Assembly (NCBI GenBank): GCA_030146605.1
Contig: JASLBO010000550.1
Location: 1-15,296 of the forward strand
Source of the DNA: Sphingomonas sp.
GTDB taxonomy: Bacteria > Pseudomonadota > Alphaproteobacteria > Sphingomonadales > Sphingomonadaceae
DNA length: 15,296 bases
Reading direction: 5' to 3'
Of the stretch, positions 8,169 to 15,296 are shown in pieces. The notes beneath the pieces are model-generated. The model made no database searches, was not told the origin of the DNA, and was given only the letters and a program-made list of their open reading frames with translations. The translations under genes were made by a program, and so were the position numbers. How positions within the stretch are numbered: position 1 is the stretch's first letter; the number at the start of each line of letters is the position of its first letter.

Positions 8169-8184
8169 ATTCAAATGGATGAAT
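8169..8184. repeat. Inverted repeat, 5-bp arms, 6-nt spacer
   Basis: ATTCA, a spacer of AATGGA, then TGAAT. It is the repeat closest to the sheath start codon, about 50-65 bp upstream, and could be an operator half-site pair. Short arms make chance occurrence possible. Confidence 0.35.
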
Positions 8185-8230
8185 CACGGGAGCATAAGAT
8201 TTACTATAAATACGAACGCACTACTCGCGA

Positions 8231-8248
8231 GATCCACTGTCATGGATC
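8231..8248. repeat. Inverted repeat, 6-bp arms, 6-nt spacer
   Basis: GATCCA, spacer CTGTCA, then TGGATC. The arms are a perfect match. It lies about 115-130 bp upstream of the sheath start, just before the next inverted repeat. Confidence 0.45.
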
Positions 8249-8257
8249 GTCACATCA

Positions 8258-8277
8258 CGACTCAACACCGTGAGTCG
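8258..8277. repeat. Inverted repeat, 7-bp arms, 6-nt spacer
   Basis: CGACTCA, spacer ACACCG, then TGAGTCG, with perfect arms. Its centre is 28 bp from the centre of the preceding repeat. The shared 6-nt spacer suggests dimeric regulator sites rather than terminators, and no T-run follows on either strand. Confidence 0.45.
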
Positions 8278-8333
8278 CTATTCTTTTCACATAAAGACAG
8301 GTCGGATGCAAGCGGGTCTGCCAATGCAGTCTA

Positions 8334-8354
8334 ATCGATGATTTATTCATCGAT
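8334..8354. repeat. Inverted repeat, 8-bp arms, 5-nt spacer
   Basis: ATCGATGA, spacer TTTAT, then TCATCGAT, with perfect arms, in the most AT-rich part of the region. It could be a regulator binding site. It lacks the GC-rich stem expected of an intrinsic terminator. Confidence 0.45.
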
Positions 8355-8420
8355 ATTGTTCAGTATTCACCGTAGATTAGATCAAGCCAACTCAGCGGAT
8401 ATTTCTGCATTTCAAGCGGG

Positions 8421-9028
8421 CAAAGAAAAATGTCGCATCACGCGGCTCTGGAGCAGCGAACATGGGAGGAGCAGAAGCTGCGCTGCCGCGGAGGGGCTAT
8501 CGGCAAAGAGGGCCGGCGCTCCGATCGATAAGACTTCTGCCGCGCCTTTTCCCAGACCCGCCCCCTTGCGAAACTTGACCGCGCCGCTGCCCGGGTCGGG
8601 ATCGAAGATGTGATCGTCCGGATCGATGACGAGCCGCCAGATATACTTCACGCAATGTTCAACACGCTCGGCAAGCGACGCGAAGACGAGCGCCGCAAAT
8701 CCGCTCCTGGTCATGCCAGTATGATTTCCGAGACCGATCGCTTTCCGCCCCTGCGCGAGAGATGGACGAAGAAACATCGACCGGTGCTGCGCACATAGTC
8801 CTCGCAACTGCCTTGGTAGCCCTGATTCAGCAAGCGGATCCACTGTGAACGCAACTCGGCAGATGCATGTTCGCAAGCTGAAGCAGTTACGCTACGTAGT
8901 CATCTTTGCGACAGGCTCGCCAACAATTCCTCGCCGGGGCTCAGTTCGTCTAAAGGACTGCCACTGCCAGATGCGCACGCTCAGGCGGCGCAAGCCCCCA
9001 AATAAAAACAGAAGCGGAGTTGCGAAAG
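8421..9028. other. Gene-poor stretch between the sheath control region and the UVR gene
   Basis: About 600 bases with no reading frame I can support. Frames open on both strands, but their translations show no family resemblance. The longest (minus strand, 8412-8876) starts with TTG and uses codons such as CGA, ACA, CTA and AGG that the neighbouring genes largely avoid. No tRNA-like cloverleaf or rRNA sequence was seen. It may be decayed coding sequence or simple spacer. Confidence 0.5.
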
Positions 9029-9310
9029 CTACTTCCCCCGGCGGCGACCTGTCCGTGCCGTCATTGGATCTGGCTTGCGGGGGCGTTCCCAGCCGGGCGG
9101 AGGCGTGACGCGTTGCTGGCTGGTGCCTAATCCCATTGCCCCGGGTTGCTGGCGTTGGAGGCCAGACGTGTCAGCGTTAGCCGCGTCATCCGATGTGGCT
9201 CCGCCGCGCATCAGGTTGATCCGGTCTCGAAGCGCACGCGCCTCTTCGAAGTTCATGGCGTCTGCGGCGGCCGCCATGCGCTTCTGAAGTGCAGTGAGGG
9301 TCTCGGTCAT
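9029..9310 (-). CDS. Small stand-alone UVR (UvrB/UvrC) motif protein
   Basis: A 93-aa protein beginning MTETLTALQKRMAAAADAMN. Residues 5-35 match the UVR motif of UvrB and UvrC (ALQKRM, AAADAMNFEEARALRDRI), a helical hairpin that mediates UvrB-UvrC contact in nucleotide excision repair and is also found in small proteins of unknown role. The tail is polar and basic (PGAMGLGTSQQRVTPPPGW, then a C-terminal TGRRRGK), a style I associate with short sphingomonad proteins often named 'UvrB/UvrC motif-containing'. The ATG at 9308-9310 is chosen because the motif begins right after it. The frame stays open to an ATG at 9484, which would give 151 aa, but the extra part looks non-conserved. No nuclease or helicase domain is present, so repair function is not implied. 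Confidence 0.75.
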   Translation of the reverse strand: MTETLTALQKRMAAAADAMNFEEARALRDRINLMRGGATSDDAANADTSGLQRQQPGAMGLGTSQQRVTPPPGWERPRKPDPMTARTGRRRGK

Positions 9311-9517
9311 AAAGGCGGAACGTCGCGAAGCGGGCAAGGCTCCGCTTCGCCGATCCTCCAGGACCCCGGTGCGGTGCGCCCCGACGATCGCCGCATCGAG
9401 TATATTCTCTCGTGTCGGCGCCTGCGCCGCTCGGGCAGCCGCTAACCGGTTGACCAGCTTTCGCAGCGAGCCCACCCGACCCATTTACGCAGTCGATCAT
9501 GCTGCTCGCTCGACAGC

Positions 9518-9533
9518 GGGTCGCGGGCGACCC
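9518..9533. repeat. GC-rich inverted repeat just upstream of the mreB-like gene
   Basis: GGGTCGC, two bases, GCGACCC: a perfect 7-bp stem ending 16 bases before the ATG of the MreB-like gene. It could form a hairpin in the leader near the ribosome binding region, or be an operator. No T-run follows. Confidence 0.4.
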
Positions 9534-9540
9534 CAACTGA

Positions 9541-10593
<1,053 letters not shown>

Positions 10594-10597
10594 TTCG

Positions 10598-10615
10598 AGG
10601 CGCTGCGCAGCGCCT
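10598..10615 (+). terminator. Perfect 18-bp palindrome after the mreB-like stop, possible terminator hairpin
   Basis: AGGCGCTGCGCAGCGCCT begins 5 bases after the TGA stop of the MreB-like gene and can form a 7-bp GC-rich stem with a GCGC loop. No U-tract follows, so it is not a textbook intrinsic terminator; it may stabilise the 3' end or act with Rho. Confidence 0.4.
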
Positions 10616-10805
10616 GAATGTGGGTCACCGACCTTCCTGGGCCGGATGGCCAGGATAGGATCGTCCGGCAGCGTCTCGATTCACAGACGACAGAGCGAAA
10701 ATCGAAGGGGGCACCCGGCTCGCACGTCGAACAGCGCCCGATCAGAACCGGAGCCGCGCGAGTTCGGCTTGCGCTTTCCGGTACGAAGTGCAGCATGGGT
10801 GGCGC

Positions 10806-10811
10806 AGGAGG
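10806..10811 (+). promoter_or_regulatory. Ribosome binding site deciding the effector start
   Basis: AGGAGG, a perfect Shine-Dalgarno core, six bases before the ATG at 10818. It sits inside the longer open frame that begins at an ATG at 10788, which argues that 10818 is the real start. Confidence 0.75.
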
Positions 10812-10817
10812 ATTCCC

Positions 10818-12962
10818 ATGGCCGTCTGTCGAGAGAGCGAACGCGCCGAACGGACGCGCCCGTCCTTGCTGTCTCAGGCGGCAAAGCGCGCGTCCTCGCC
10901 AGCCGAGCGGGTCAGCGCGCTCCCGGCGGCAGCGCCCGTTTCGCAAATGGTGGCACAGATCCATGGGCGCGCGACCGCGGGATCACGGTCGCGCCGAACC
11001 AGCCTGCCCTCTGAACTGAAGAACCGGATCGAAGCGCTTTCGGGTATCGGGATGAACGACGTCCGCGTTCACTGGAACTCATCGGAGCCCGCCGAGCTCG
11101 ACGCGCACGCCTTCGCCCGGGGCAGCGAAATCCATCTTGCGCCCGGCCAGGACCGCCACTTGCTTCATGAAGCCTGGCACGTCGTCCAGCAGAAGCAGGG
11201 GCGCGTCCCGCCAACGAGGGAAGTGAGCGCCGGCGTACCGGTCAACGACGACGCGGACCTGGAGCACGAGGCCGATCGAATGAGCGCGAGGGCGACGGGT
11301 GCCGCGCCAGGCCAGCTTGCCCCGGCAGCGCCGTCGTCGGTTGTCGGACGCTCGGCCGCCGCCAGGCGCCCGGTGGTCCAGCGCTGGCTGCGCCAGGACC
11401 TGCTGACCGGCCAGACCGCCGATAATCGCAGGAAAGCGCTCGCCCAGCAGGCCAACGCGTATAACGCCGATCGCAGGGGCAAGACCCTGACCATGCGGAT
11501 CAACCAGATCGAGGCGCTGCACGCGGCGATCTTGACGTGGCTCGATCAATACCACTCGCCCGACCAAGAAATCAGTTCGACCGCGCGATGGGTGAAGGCG
11601 TTGAACAACGAGGTCCAGACCGAGCATCAACTGCTGATCAAGCTGTCCGTCGCGGCAGGCGGCGATCCTCCGGTCGCTAACTTCGCTTCGCTCTTGCCAG
11701 GGGTACAACGAAAGGTCCGGCGGACTTGGCAGCAACTGGTGGCGGGGGCCGGGAACGTCCGGATTGCCGTCGATCCCCAAGACGCACTCGCCCCGAATGC
11801 CGGCGCCCCCGACCAGATCACGTTCCGGGATGAGACGCTGGCTCAATTCGCACGCCTGCTTTCGACCGAAGCTGGACGGACCATCGTCGCAAAGGTCAAT
11901 GCCGGCACCGGGGGCCAAAAGCTGGTGACGATTGTTCCCGGGTCGGCCGCCGCCGGCGACGAATTCGCCGCCGGACCCGTCGCGCAAGACAATAGCGACC
12001 AGATGACTGAGCTTCCCGCGCTTCCCCAGTTCACCGGCCAACCGAACGCGAAGCACCTTCGGGCCGCCTATCGCAATTCGTTCGTACCGCTGGACCTCGG
12101 CGCGATTGCGGATCCCAAGGCCAAGGCGAAGGCCATCTATGCGGCCCGCGAAGCAAACCCGAACGCGCCGGGACTGGTGATGGGCGGCAAGTATTTCCTC
12201 TTCGGCGCGGGAACAGGCGCGAACGTCACCATCACGCGAGACATCCGGGATTCCTCGGAGCATCACAGCGCACGCTTCGTCGACAGCAACCGCGATGAAA
12301 TCCCGACGCCCAACTTCATCACCTTGGGACACGAGCTCGGCCACGCCGCGCACATGATCCGCGGCGTGGCGCTGGGGAACCAGGGCGTGAGCGATTATTT
12401 GCTGCCGAAGATGGGAGAAGGCGCGCAAGCGGTCGCCAATTGGTCGCACATGGAGGAATATGGCAATATCCACGCGGCCGAAAACTCCCTCCGGGCGGCT
12501 TATGGCCTGCGACCGCGCTTCGGACATATCAACCAAGCCACGGTGCAGAAATCCCGGTTGCTTCCGATCGTCAACGAGCTCTACACGCTGAAGGCGCTTC
12601 GTCCGGGCGACCCTCCCGGCCCCGTCTCGGTCCAGACCGCTGCCGCGAACACCGCGCTCGGCGGACTGCAGATCGGCCAGGCACGGACGGCGATCGCGGC
12701 GGCGGTAACGAGCTTTTCCAGCAACCTCGCGAGCTGGTTTCCGGCATTCACGGTTAACGAAAATGCGGCGATCGTTGCGGCGCTGCAGCCGGTGCCCGCG
12801 CATGTCGCTTCGGCCGACGGCAACAGCCTCGCAGCGGCGCTTGCGTCACTTCAGCAAGCCGTCGTTTTGGTGACCAATGCCAAGCTTGCGCACCCCGCTC
12901 CGGTGCCACCGGTCGCTGCTCCGTCGATGTTCGGAAGACTGCGGGCGTTTTTGGGCTTCTAA
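10818..12962 (+). CDS. DUF4157 plus M91-like zinc metallopeptidase, candidate injection-system effector
   Basis: A 714-aa multidomain protein, best read as cargo or toxin of the neighbouring contractile injection system. Residues 1-60 are low-complexity and rich in Ala, Ser and Arg. Residues ~61-160 match DUF4157 (Pfam PF13699): LPSELKNRIEAL, a GSEIHLAPG strand, HLLHEAWHVVQQKQGRV with a His-Glu-x-x-His zinc motif at 117-121, and DLEHEADRM. A Pro-Val-Val-Gln-Arg segment (185-189) ends this leader. Residues ~190-400 are helical and unassigned. The C-terminal part carries a second zinc motif, HELGHAAHM (His505-Glu506, His509), then MEEY (Glu546/Glu547, possible third ligand) and AENSLRAAYGL, resembling the NleD/M91 metallopeptidase pattern. 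No signal peptide or membrane segment is seen, as expected for injected cargo. DUF4157 proteins are known to cluster with eCIS loci; delivery and proteolysis here are inferred. Confidence 0.88.
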   Translation: MAVCRESERAERTRPSLLSQAAKRASSPAERVSALPAAAPVSQMVAQIHGRATAGSRSRRTSLPSELKNRIEALSGIGMNDVRVHWNSSEPAELDAHAFARGSEIHLAPGQDRHLLHEAWHVVQQKQGRVPPTREVSAGVPVNDDADLEHEADRMSARATGAAPGQLAPAAPSSVVGRSAAARRPVVQRWLRQDLLTGQTADNRRKALAQQANAYNADRRGKTLTMRINQIEALHAAILTWLDQYHSPDQEISSTARWVKALNNEVQTEHQLLIKLSVAAGGDPPVANFASLLPGVQRKVRRTWQQLVAGAGNVRIAVDPQDALAPNAGAPDQITFRDETLAQFARLLSTEAGRTIVAKVNAGTGGQKLVTIVPGSAAAGDEFAAGPVAQDNSDQMTELPALPQFTGQPNAKHLRAAYRNSFVPLDLGAIADPKAKAKAIYAAREANPNAPGLVMGGKYFLFGAGTGANVTITRDIRDSSEHHSARFVDSNRDEIPTPNFITLGHELGHAAHMIRGVALGNQGVSDYLLPKMGEGAQAVANWSHMEEYGNIHAAENSLRAAYGLRPRFGHINQATVQKSRLLPIVNELYTLKALRPGDPPGPVSVQTAAANTALGGLQIGQARTAIAAAVTSFSSNLASWFPAFTVNENAAIVAALQPVPAHVASADGNSLAAALASLQQAVVLVTNAKLAHPAPVPPVAAPSMFGRLRAFLGF

Positions 12963-12984
12963 GCGAAGCGCGAGAGTTGTGCTC

Positions 12985-12996
12985 TGTCGATCGACA
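12985..12996. repeat. Perfect 12-bp palindrome TGTCGATCGACA
   Basis: It lies 22 bases after the effector stop codon. Without a loop or T-run it does not look like a terminator. It could be a protein binding site or a chance event. Confidence 0.35.
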
Positions 12997-13026
12997 AGCC
13001 GCGAGCCGGGCGGTTGAGCGAATCTG

Positions 13027-13040
13027 CGGTGGTACCACCG
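13027..13040. repeat. Perfect 14-bp palindrome CGGTGGTACCACCG
   Basis: It lies 65 bases after the effector stop. The arms are GC-rich around a central TA. It may be a binding site or part of a weak 3' hairpin; no T-run follows. Confidence 0.35.
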
Positions 13041-13494
13041 TGGCCCCACACAAAAATCGAGACCGAAGCTGCACCGATTGACGAAAAGCCGTCGATCCCG
13101 AGAGGTCTAGAGCGTTTTCGGGTTAGGTAGCGGCGTAGCCTGAGTTGCAGAGATAGTTGGCGCATTCGGCTGCCGGCGAAGCGTGGGGAAGCGCAATTCG
13201 GCAGCGCCGACACCAATGCGGAGGCGCTCCGCCAGCTCGAAAGCACCGCGGAGACGCCCCCACCGAACGAATAGAAGATCCGAGCGGCGACCCCACGACA
13301 TGTCCGCTTACGGGCGCGGGCGGTAAGACTGACCTCTTTTAGGCTATTCCGTTGAAAAAGTCGGCTGCGCGACCGTTTGGGCGGCGCTCCGCGACGGATG
13401 CGAGCGCGTACCTTTGTCGATCAGACTCGCACAGGTCTGGCCATAGGGATGATCTTTGCCATTTTCCGGAGGTTCTGGGCTGTGGCAGCCTGGC

Positions 13495-14565
13495 TTATCT
13501 GTCCGCCCGAATCTCCGTGATGGTCTTGCCGGTCCACCGCCGGATCGCGCGGCGCAGGTTCGCGCTGTCGCTGAAGCCAGCCTTCCAGGCGACATCGTCC
13601 ACGCTCATGCGCGTCGACTGCAGATATTCGATGGCCAGCCTGCGTCTGACATCGTCGACGATCGCCCCGTAGCTCGAGTCTTCGGCGGCAAGGCGGCGTC
13701 GAAGCGTTCGTTCCTGCAAGCCGAGCTGCGCCGCAATCGCGGTCATCGAGGGAAACTGGCTGGGGGCATTCAGCAACAATTGATACACCTCGCCCGAAAG
13801 CCCGGAGGATATCCGCGACTGCCCGATCAGCCGTTCGCAGGTCTCCTCCAGCATGGTTCTGGTCAGCCGGTTTCCCAGCTCGGGCGTCTGATCGAGGATG
13901 CCTATCGGATAATGAAGCTCGTTCGCTTCCTGTTCGTAGAAGCAGGGGCAGGAAAGTTGCCGTGCATCTTCGGCCACATGCACATCTTCCGGCAGTGCGA
14001 AGAGCGCCCGGACGGGCAGGTTGTCGACGCCCGCAGTGTCGCGGATATGCGTGAAGGTCATCTTCATCTGCTGCCGGACGAGAAAGGTCCGAACGTCGCT
14101 GCTCATCACGTTGCGGTAGATTTCGCGGAACCGCCAAATCGCGAAATTGCCCTCGGCGCGCCATTCCAGCCGAACGGTGGGGGTGGCGAGCGGCTGGTAG
14201 CGCACGGCGAAGTCGAAGAAGTCGCGCATCGTAGGCGAGCACATGAGCGCATAGCCGTACATGCCATAAGCGGACAGATGAAGGCGCGAGCCGATCGCAA
14301 AGGCGTCGGCGACCTCCGCGCCTGCCTTCACGATATTCTCGCAGGCGATCAAATACTGGCCGATCGACGTCAGCGTGTGAGGGTCGCGCACTTCGCGCAG
14401 CGTCAGCCCGGTCCGGTCCAGCACCGTATCCGGCGTCATCCCGCGGCCCGCAACCGCGTCGATCACCGTCGCGATCTTAAACGGTGCGAAGATGCGCTGG
14501 TTGAGTGAGGGAAAACCGGGCCGCCCGCTCCGCGCCGTTGAACCGTCTTCATCATCAACCGGCAT
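13495..14565 (-). CDS. AraC-family transcriptional regulator with arabinose-binding-like domain
   Basis: A 356-aa regulator. Residues ~20-220 resemble the N-terminal 'Arabinose_bd' ligand/dimerisation domain (Pfam PF12625) used by OruR/ArgR-type AraC proteins: FKIATVIDAVAGRGMTPD, TLTSIGQYLIACENI and LSAYGMYGYALMCSPTMRD are characteristic. Residues ~271-356 form the double helix-turn-helix DNA-binding domain: MTAIAAQLGLQERTLRRRL is the first HTH, VDDVAWKAGFSDSANLRRA the second, ending in RRWTGKTITEIR, the AraC signature region. The ATG at 14563-14565 is chosen because it has a GGGA site upstream and fits the family N-terminus. The frame extends 46 codons further upstream, but that part is not family-like and would cover the shared promoter. 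It is divergent from the TonB-dependent receptor gene, its likely target; the inducer is unknown. Confidence 0.9.
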   Translation of the reverse strand: MPVDDEDGSTARSGRPGFPSLNQRIFAPFKIATVIDAVAGRGMTPDTVLDRTGLTLREVRDPHTLTSIGQYLIACENIVKAGAEVADAFAIGSRLHLSAYGMYGYALMCSPTMRDFFDFAVRYQPLATPTVRLEWRAEGNFAIWRFREIYRNVMSSDVRTFLVRQQMKMTFTHIRDTAGVDNLPVRALFALPEDVHVAEDARQLSCPCFYEQEANELHYPIGILDQTPELGNRLTRTMLEETCERLIGQSRISSGLSGEVYQLLLNAPSQFPSMTAIAAQLGLQERTLRRRLAAEDSSYGAIVDDVRRRLAIEYLQSTRMSVDDVAWKAGFSDSANLRRAIRRWTGKTITEIRADR

Positions 14566-14596
14566 AGCTGTCCCGTTCCGATACCCTGCGCCGGCG

Positions 14597-14627
14597 TGTC
14601 CGCTAAAGACACAGCGATGTCCGCCAA
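14597..14627 (+). promoter_or_regulatory. Direct repeat with 21-bp period, candidate AraC-type operator
   Basis: TGTCCGCTAA at 14597-14606 and TGTCCGCCAA at 14618-14627 match at 9 of 10 positions and are spaced 21 bp start to start, two helical turns. Tandem same-orientation half-sites about two turns apart are typical of AraC-family operators. They lie between the regulator gene and the receptor gene and end shortly before a CATAAT string that could be the receptor promoter's -10. Confidence 0.55.
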
Positions 14628-14641
14628 TGCACTTACCCGCA

Positions 14642-14654
14642 GGTCTGTCAGACC
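14642..14654. repeat. 13-bp palindrome GGTCTG-T-CAGACC in the divergent promoter
   Basis: Perfect 6-bp arms around one central base, ending at the candidate -10 string CATAAT (14654-14659). Its position suits a second regulator or a repressor site overlapping the promoter. It is unlike the direct repeat next to it. Confidence 0.4.
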
Positions 14655-14659
14655 ATAAT
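14654..14659 (+). promoter_or_regulatory. Candidate -10 element for the TonB-dependent receptor gene
   Basis: CATAAT matches the TATAAT consensus at five of six positions. No good -35 box lies 16-18 bp upstream, as expected for a promoter that needs an AraC-type activator, and the direct repeat ends where a -35 would begin. This is inferred from spacing only. Confidence 0.35.
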
Positions 14660-14732
14660 GAAGGGTGCAAGCCGACAAAGTTCGGCAGCGGCACCGTCCG
14701 CAATCAAGAAAGAACATGGGGAGAGGAAGATC

Positions 14733-15296
14733 GTGTCGATTCGAGCCGTCCACGCGCGACCGCGTGCTCGCCTGCTGTGCCGGTCCGCACTCGCCGCGGC
14801 AATGCTTAGCTTTCCGGCGCTCGCGCACGCCCAGAACGTAGACGCCGGCGAACAGACTGAAGAAAGCAGCACCGGCTCCGAAGACGAGATCGTGGTGACC
14901 GGGACCAGCATCCGCGGCGTTCCGCCGACGGGGTCGGGTCTGATCAGCGTGTCGCGCGAAGATGCCAGGATCATCGGCGCCGCAAGCACCGCCGAACTGC
15001 TCGCAACCGTGCCGCAGCTCAACAGCTTCAACACCGCCCCGCGCGTGAGCAATGGCGGTCTCGGGTCCTTCGCGCCCGGCCTGCGCGGCCTGCCCAGCGC
15101 GGCCACCCTGCCGCTGATGAACGGGCATCGCCTCATTTCCGGCAGCACCCAGCAGACCAACCCCGATTATCCGTTCATCCCCGAACTGGCCATCGAACGA
15201 GTCGAGATCGTCGCGGACGGTGCATCGGCCATCTACGGTTCGGACGCGGTGGCGGGCGTGGTCAACTTCATCACCCGCAAGCATGTGTCCGGGCTC
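14733..15296 (+). CDS. TonB-dependent outer-membrane receptor, N-terminal part
   Basis: The first 188 codons of a TonB-dependent receptor; the gene runs off the right end, so the beta-barrel is missing. Such receptors import scarce nutrients across the outer membrane using energy from TonB-ExbB-ExbD. Seen: a signal peptide with a basic start (RAVHARPRARLL), a hydrophobic core (SALAAAMLSFPALA) and a likely cut after Ala-His-Ala (residues 31-33). A TonB box follows (DEIVVTG, residues 51-57), then a plug domain with ASTAELLATVPQLN, the conserved LRGLP, ERVEIVADGASAIYGSDAV and GVVNFITRK. The start is GTG at 14733-14735, with GGGGAGAGGA placed five bases before it; the nearby ATG at 14716 is out of frame. 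The substrate cannot be told from the plug. The divergent AraC gene is the probable regulator. Confidence 0.93.
   Translation, partial: MSIRAVHARPRARLLCRSALAAAMLSFPALAHAQNVDAGEQTEESSTGSEDEIVVTGTSIRGVPPTGSGLISVSREDARIIGAASTAELLATVPQLNSFNTAPRVSNGGLGSFAPGLRGLPSAATLPLMNGHRLISGSTQQTNPDYPFIPELAIERVEIVADGASAIYGSDAVAGVVNFITRKHVSGL

Larger units (their letters stand above)
8118..8420. promoter_or_regulatory. AT-richer control region upstream of the sheath operon
   Basis: This stretch is clearly richer in A and T than the genes on either side and lies immediately upstream of the first gene of the minus-strand injection-system operon. It carries four inverted repeats, three of them with 6-nt spacers. 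I cannot assign a confident -35/-10 pair; the best minus-strand -10-like string is TATAGT near 8206. Calling it the operon promoter rests on position and composition. Confidence 0.5.
12963..13494. other. Intergenic stretch with palindromes and possible insertion-sequence debris
   Basis: About 530 bases between the effector and the AraC-type gene. Frames exist on both strands, but none encodes a recognisable protein. The stretch contains two perfect palindromes (listed separately). It also holds TCTAGAGCGTTTTCGGG near 13106-13122 and ATTCCGTTGAAAAAGTCGGC near 13346-13365; both recall sequences often seen at the edges of mobile-element remnants in alphaproteobacteria. No transposase fragment can be read. 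Confidence 0.45.

Noticed and set aside
8412..8876. 154-aa open frame on the minus strand in the gap upstream of the UVR gene's 3' side
   Set aside because: It starts with TTG, has no visible ribosome binding site, uses codons the neighbouring genes avoid and shows no recognisable domain; reported as gene-poor sequence instead.
10788..10817. Upstream ATG giving ten more residues to the effector
   Set aside because: The AGGAGG site lies inside this extension and is ideally spaced for the ATG at 10818.
11079..12803. 574-aa minus-strand open frame opposite the effector gene
   Set aside because: It lies antisense to a gene with clear DUF4157 and zinc-protease motifs and a perfect ribosome binding site; its own translation has no family resemblance.
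14566..14703. 46-codon N-terminal extension of the AraC-type gene
   Set aside because: It would cover the direct repeats and promoter region and does not resemble the family N-terminus; the ATG at 14565 fits better.

Overview
The window is high-GC DNA whose gene content fits an alphaproteobacterium of the sphingomonad type (Sphingomonas, Sphingobium or Novosphingobium-like). The support is a TonB-dependent receptor with a sphingomonad-style signal peptide and DEIVVTG TonB box, a divergent AraC regulator of the arabinose-binding-domain class beside it, and a small stand-alone UVR-motif protein of a type I associate with this group. The assignment is inferred from protein style; no rRNA or tRNA is present.

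Left half (1-8117, minus strand, read right to left): one tight operon encoding the core of a headless contractile injection system (extracellular contractile injection system, eCIS-like). In transcription order it encodes sheath, inner tube, a 513-aa protein with a long disordered middle, a LysM/tube-adaptor-position protein, a gpD-like hub, a gpV/gp5-like OB-fold and beta-helix spike, a PAAR tip, a gp25-like baseplate wedge protein and a baseplate J protein cut by the window edge. Genes overlap or lie 2-12 bp apart, except for 60 bp between sheath and tube. No capsid, portal, terminase or integrase gene is present. Tape measure, fibre, AAA ATPase and terminator genes would be expected beyond position 1.

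Centre (8118-9549): an AT-richer stretch with several inverted repeats lies upstream of the sheath gene and probably contains the operon's control region. It is followed by gene-poor sequence and a small divergent UVR-motif gene. Then come two plus-strand genes: an MreB paralogue with no mreC after it, and a 714-aa protein with an N-terminal DUF4157 domain and a C-terminal M91-like zinc metallopeptidase domain. DUF4157 proteins are a recognised companion of eCIS loci, so the last protein is the best candidate for the toxin or cargo loaded into the particle made by the left half.

Right part (12963-15296): a 532-bp spacer with palindromes and possible insertion-sequence debris, then an AraC-family regulator (minus) divergent from a TonB-dependent receptor (plus, cut by the window end). 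Their shared intergenic region holds a 10-bp direct repeat spaced exactly 21 bp, a plausible AraC operator, and a 13-bp palindrome. This pair looks like a separate nutrient-uptake module rather than part of the injection system.
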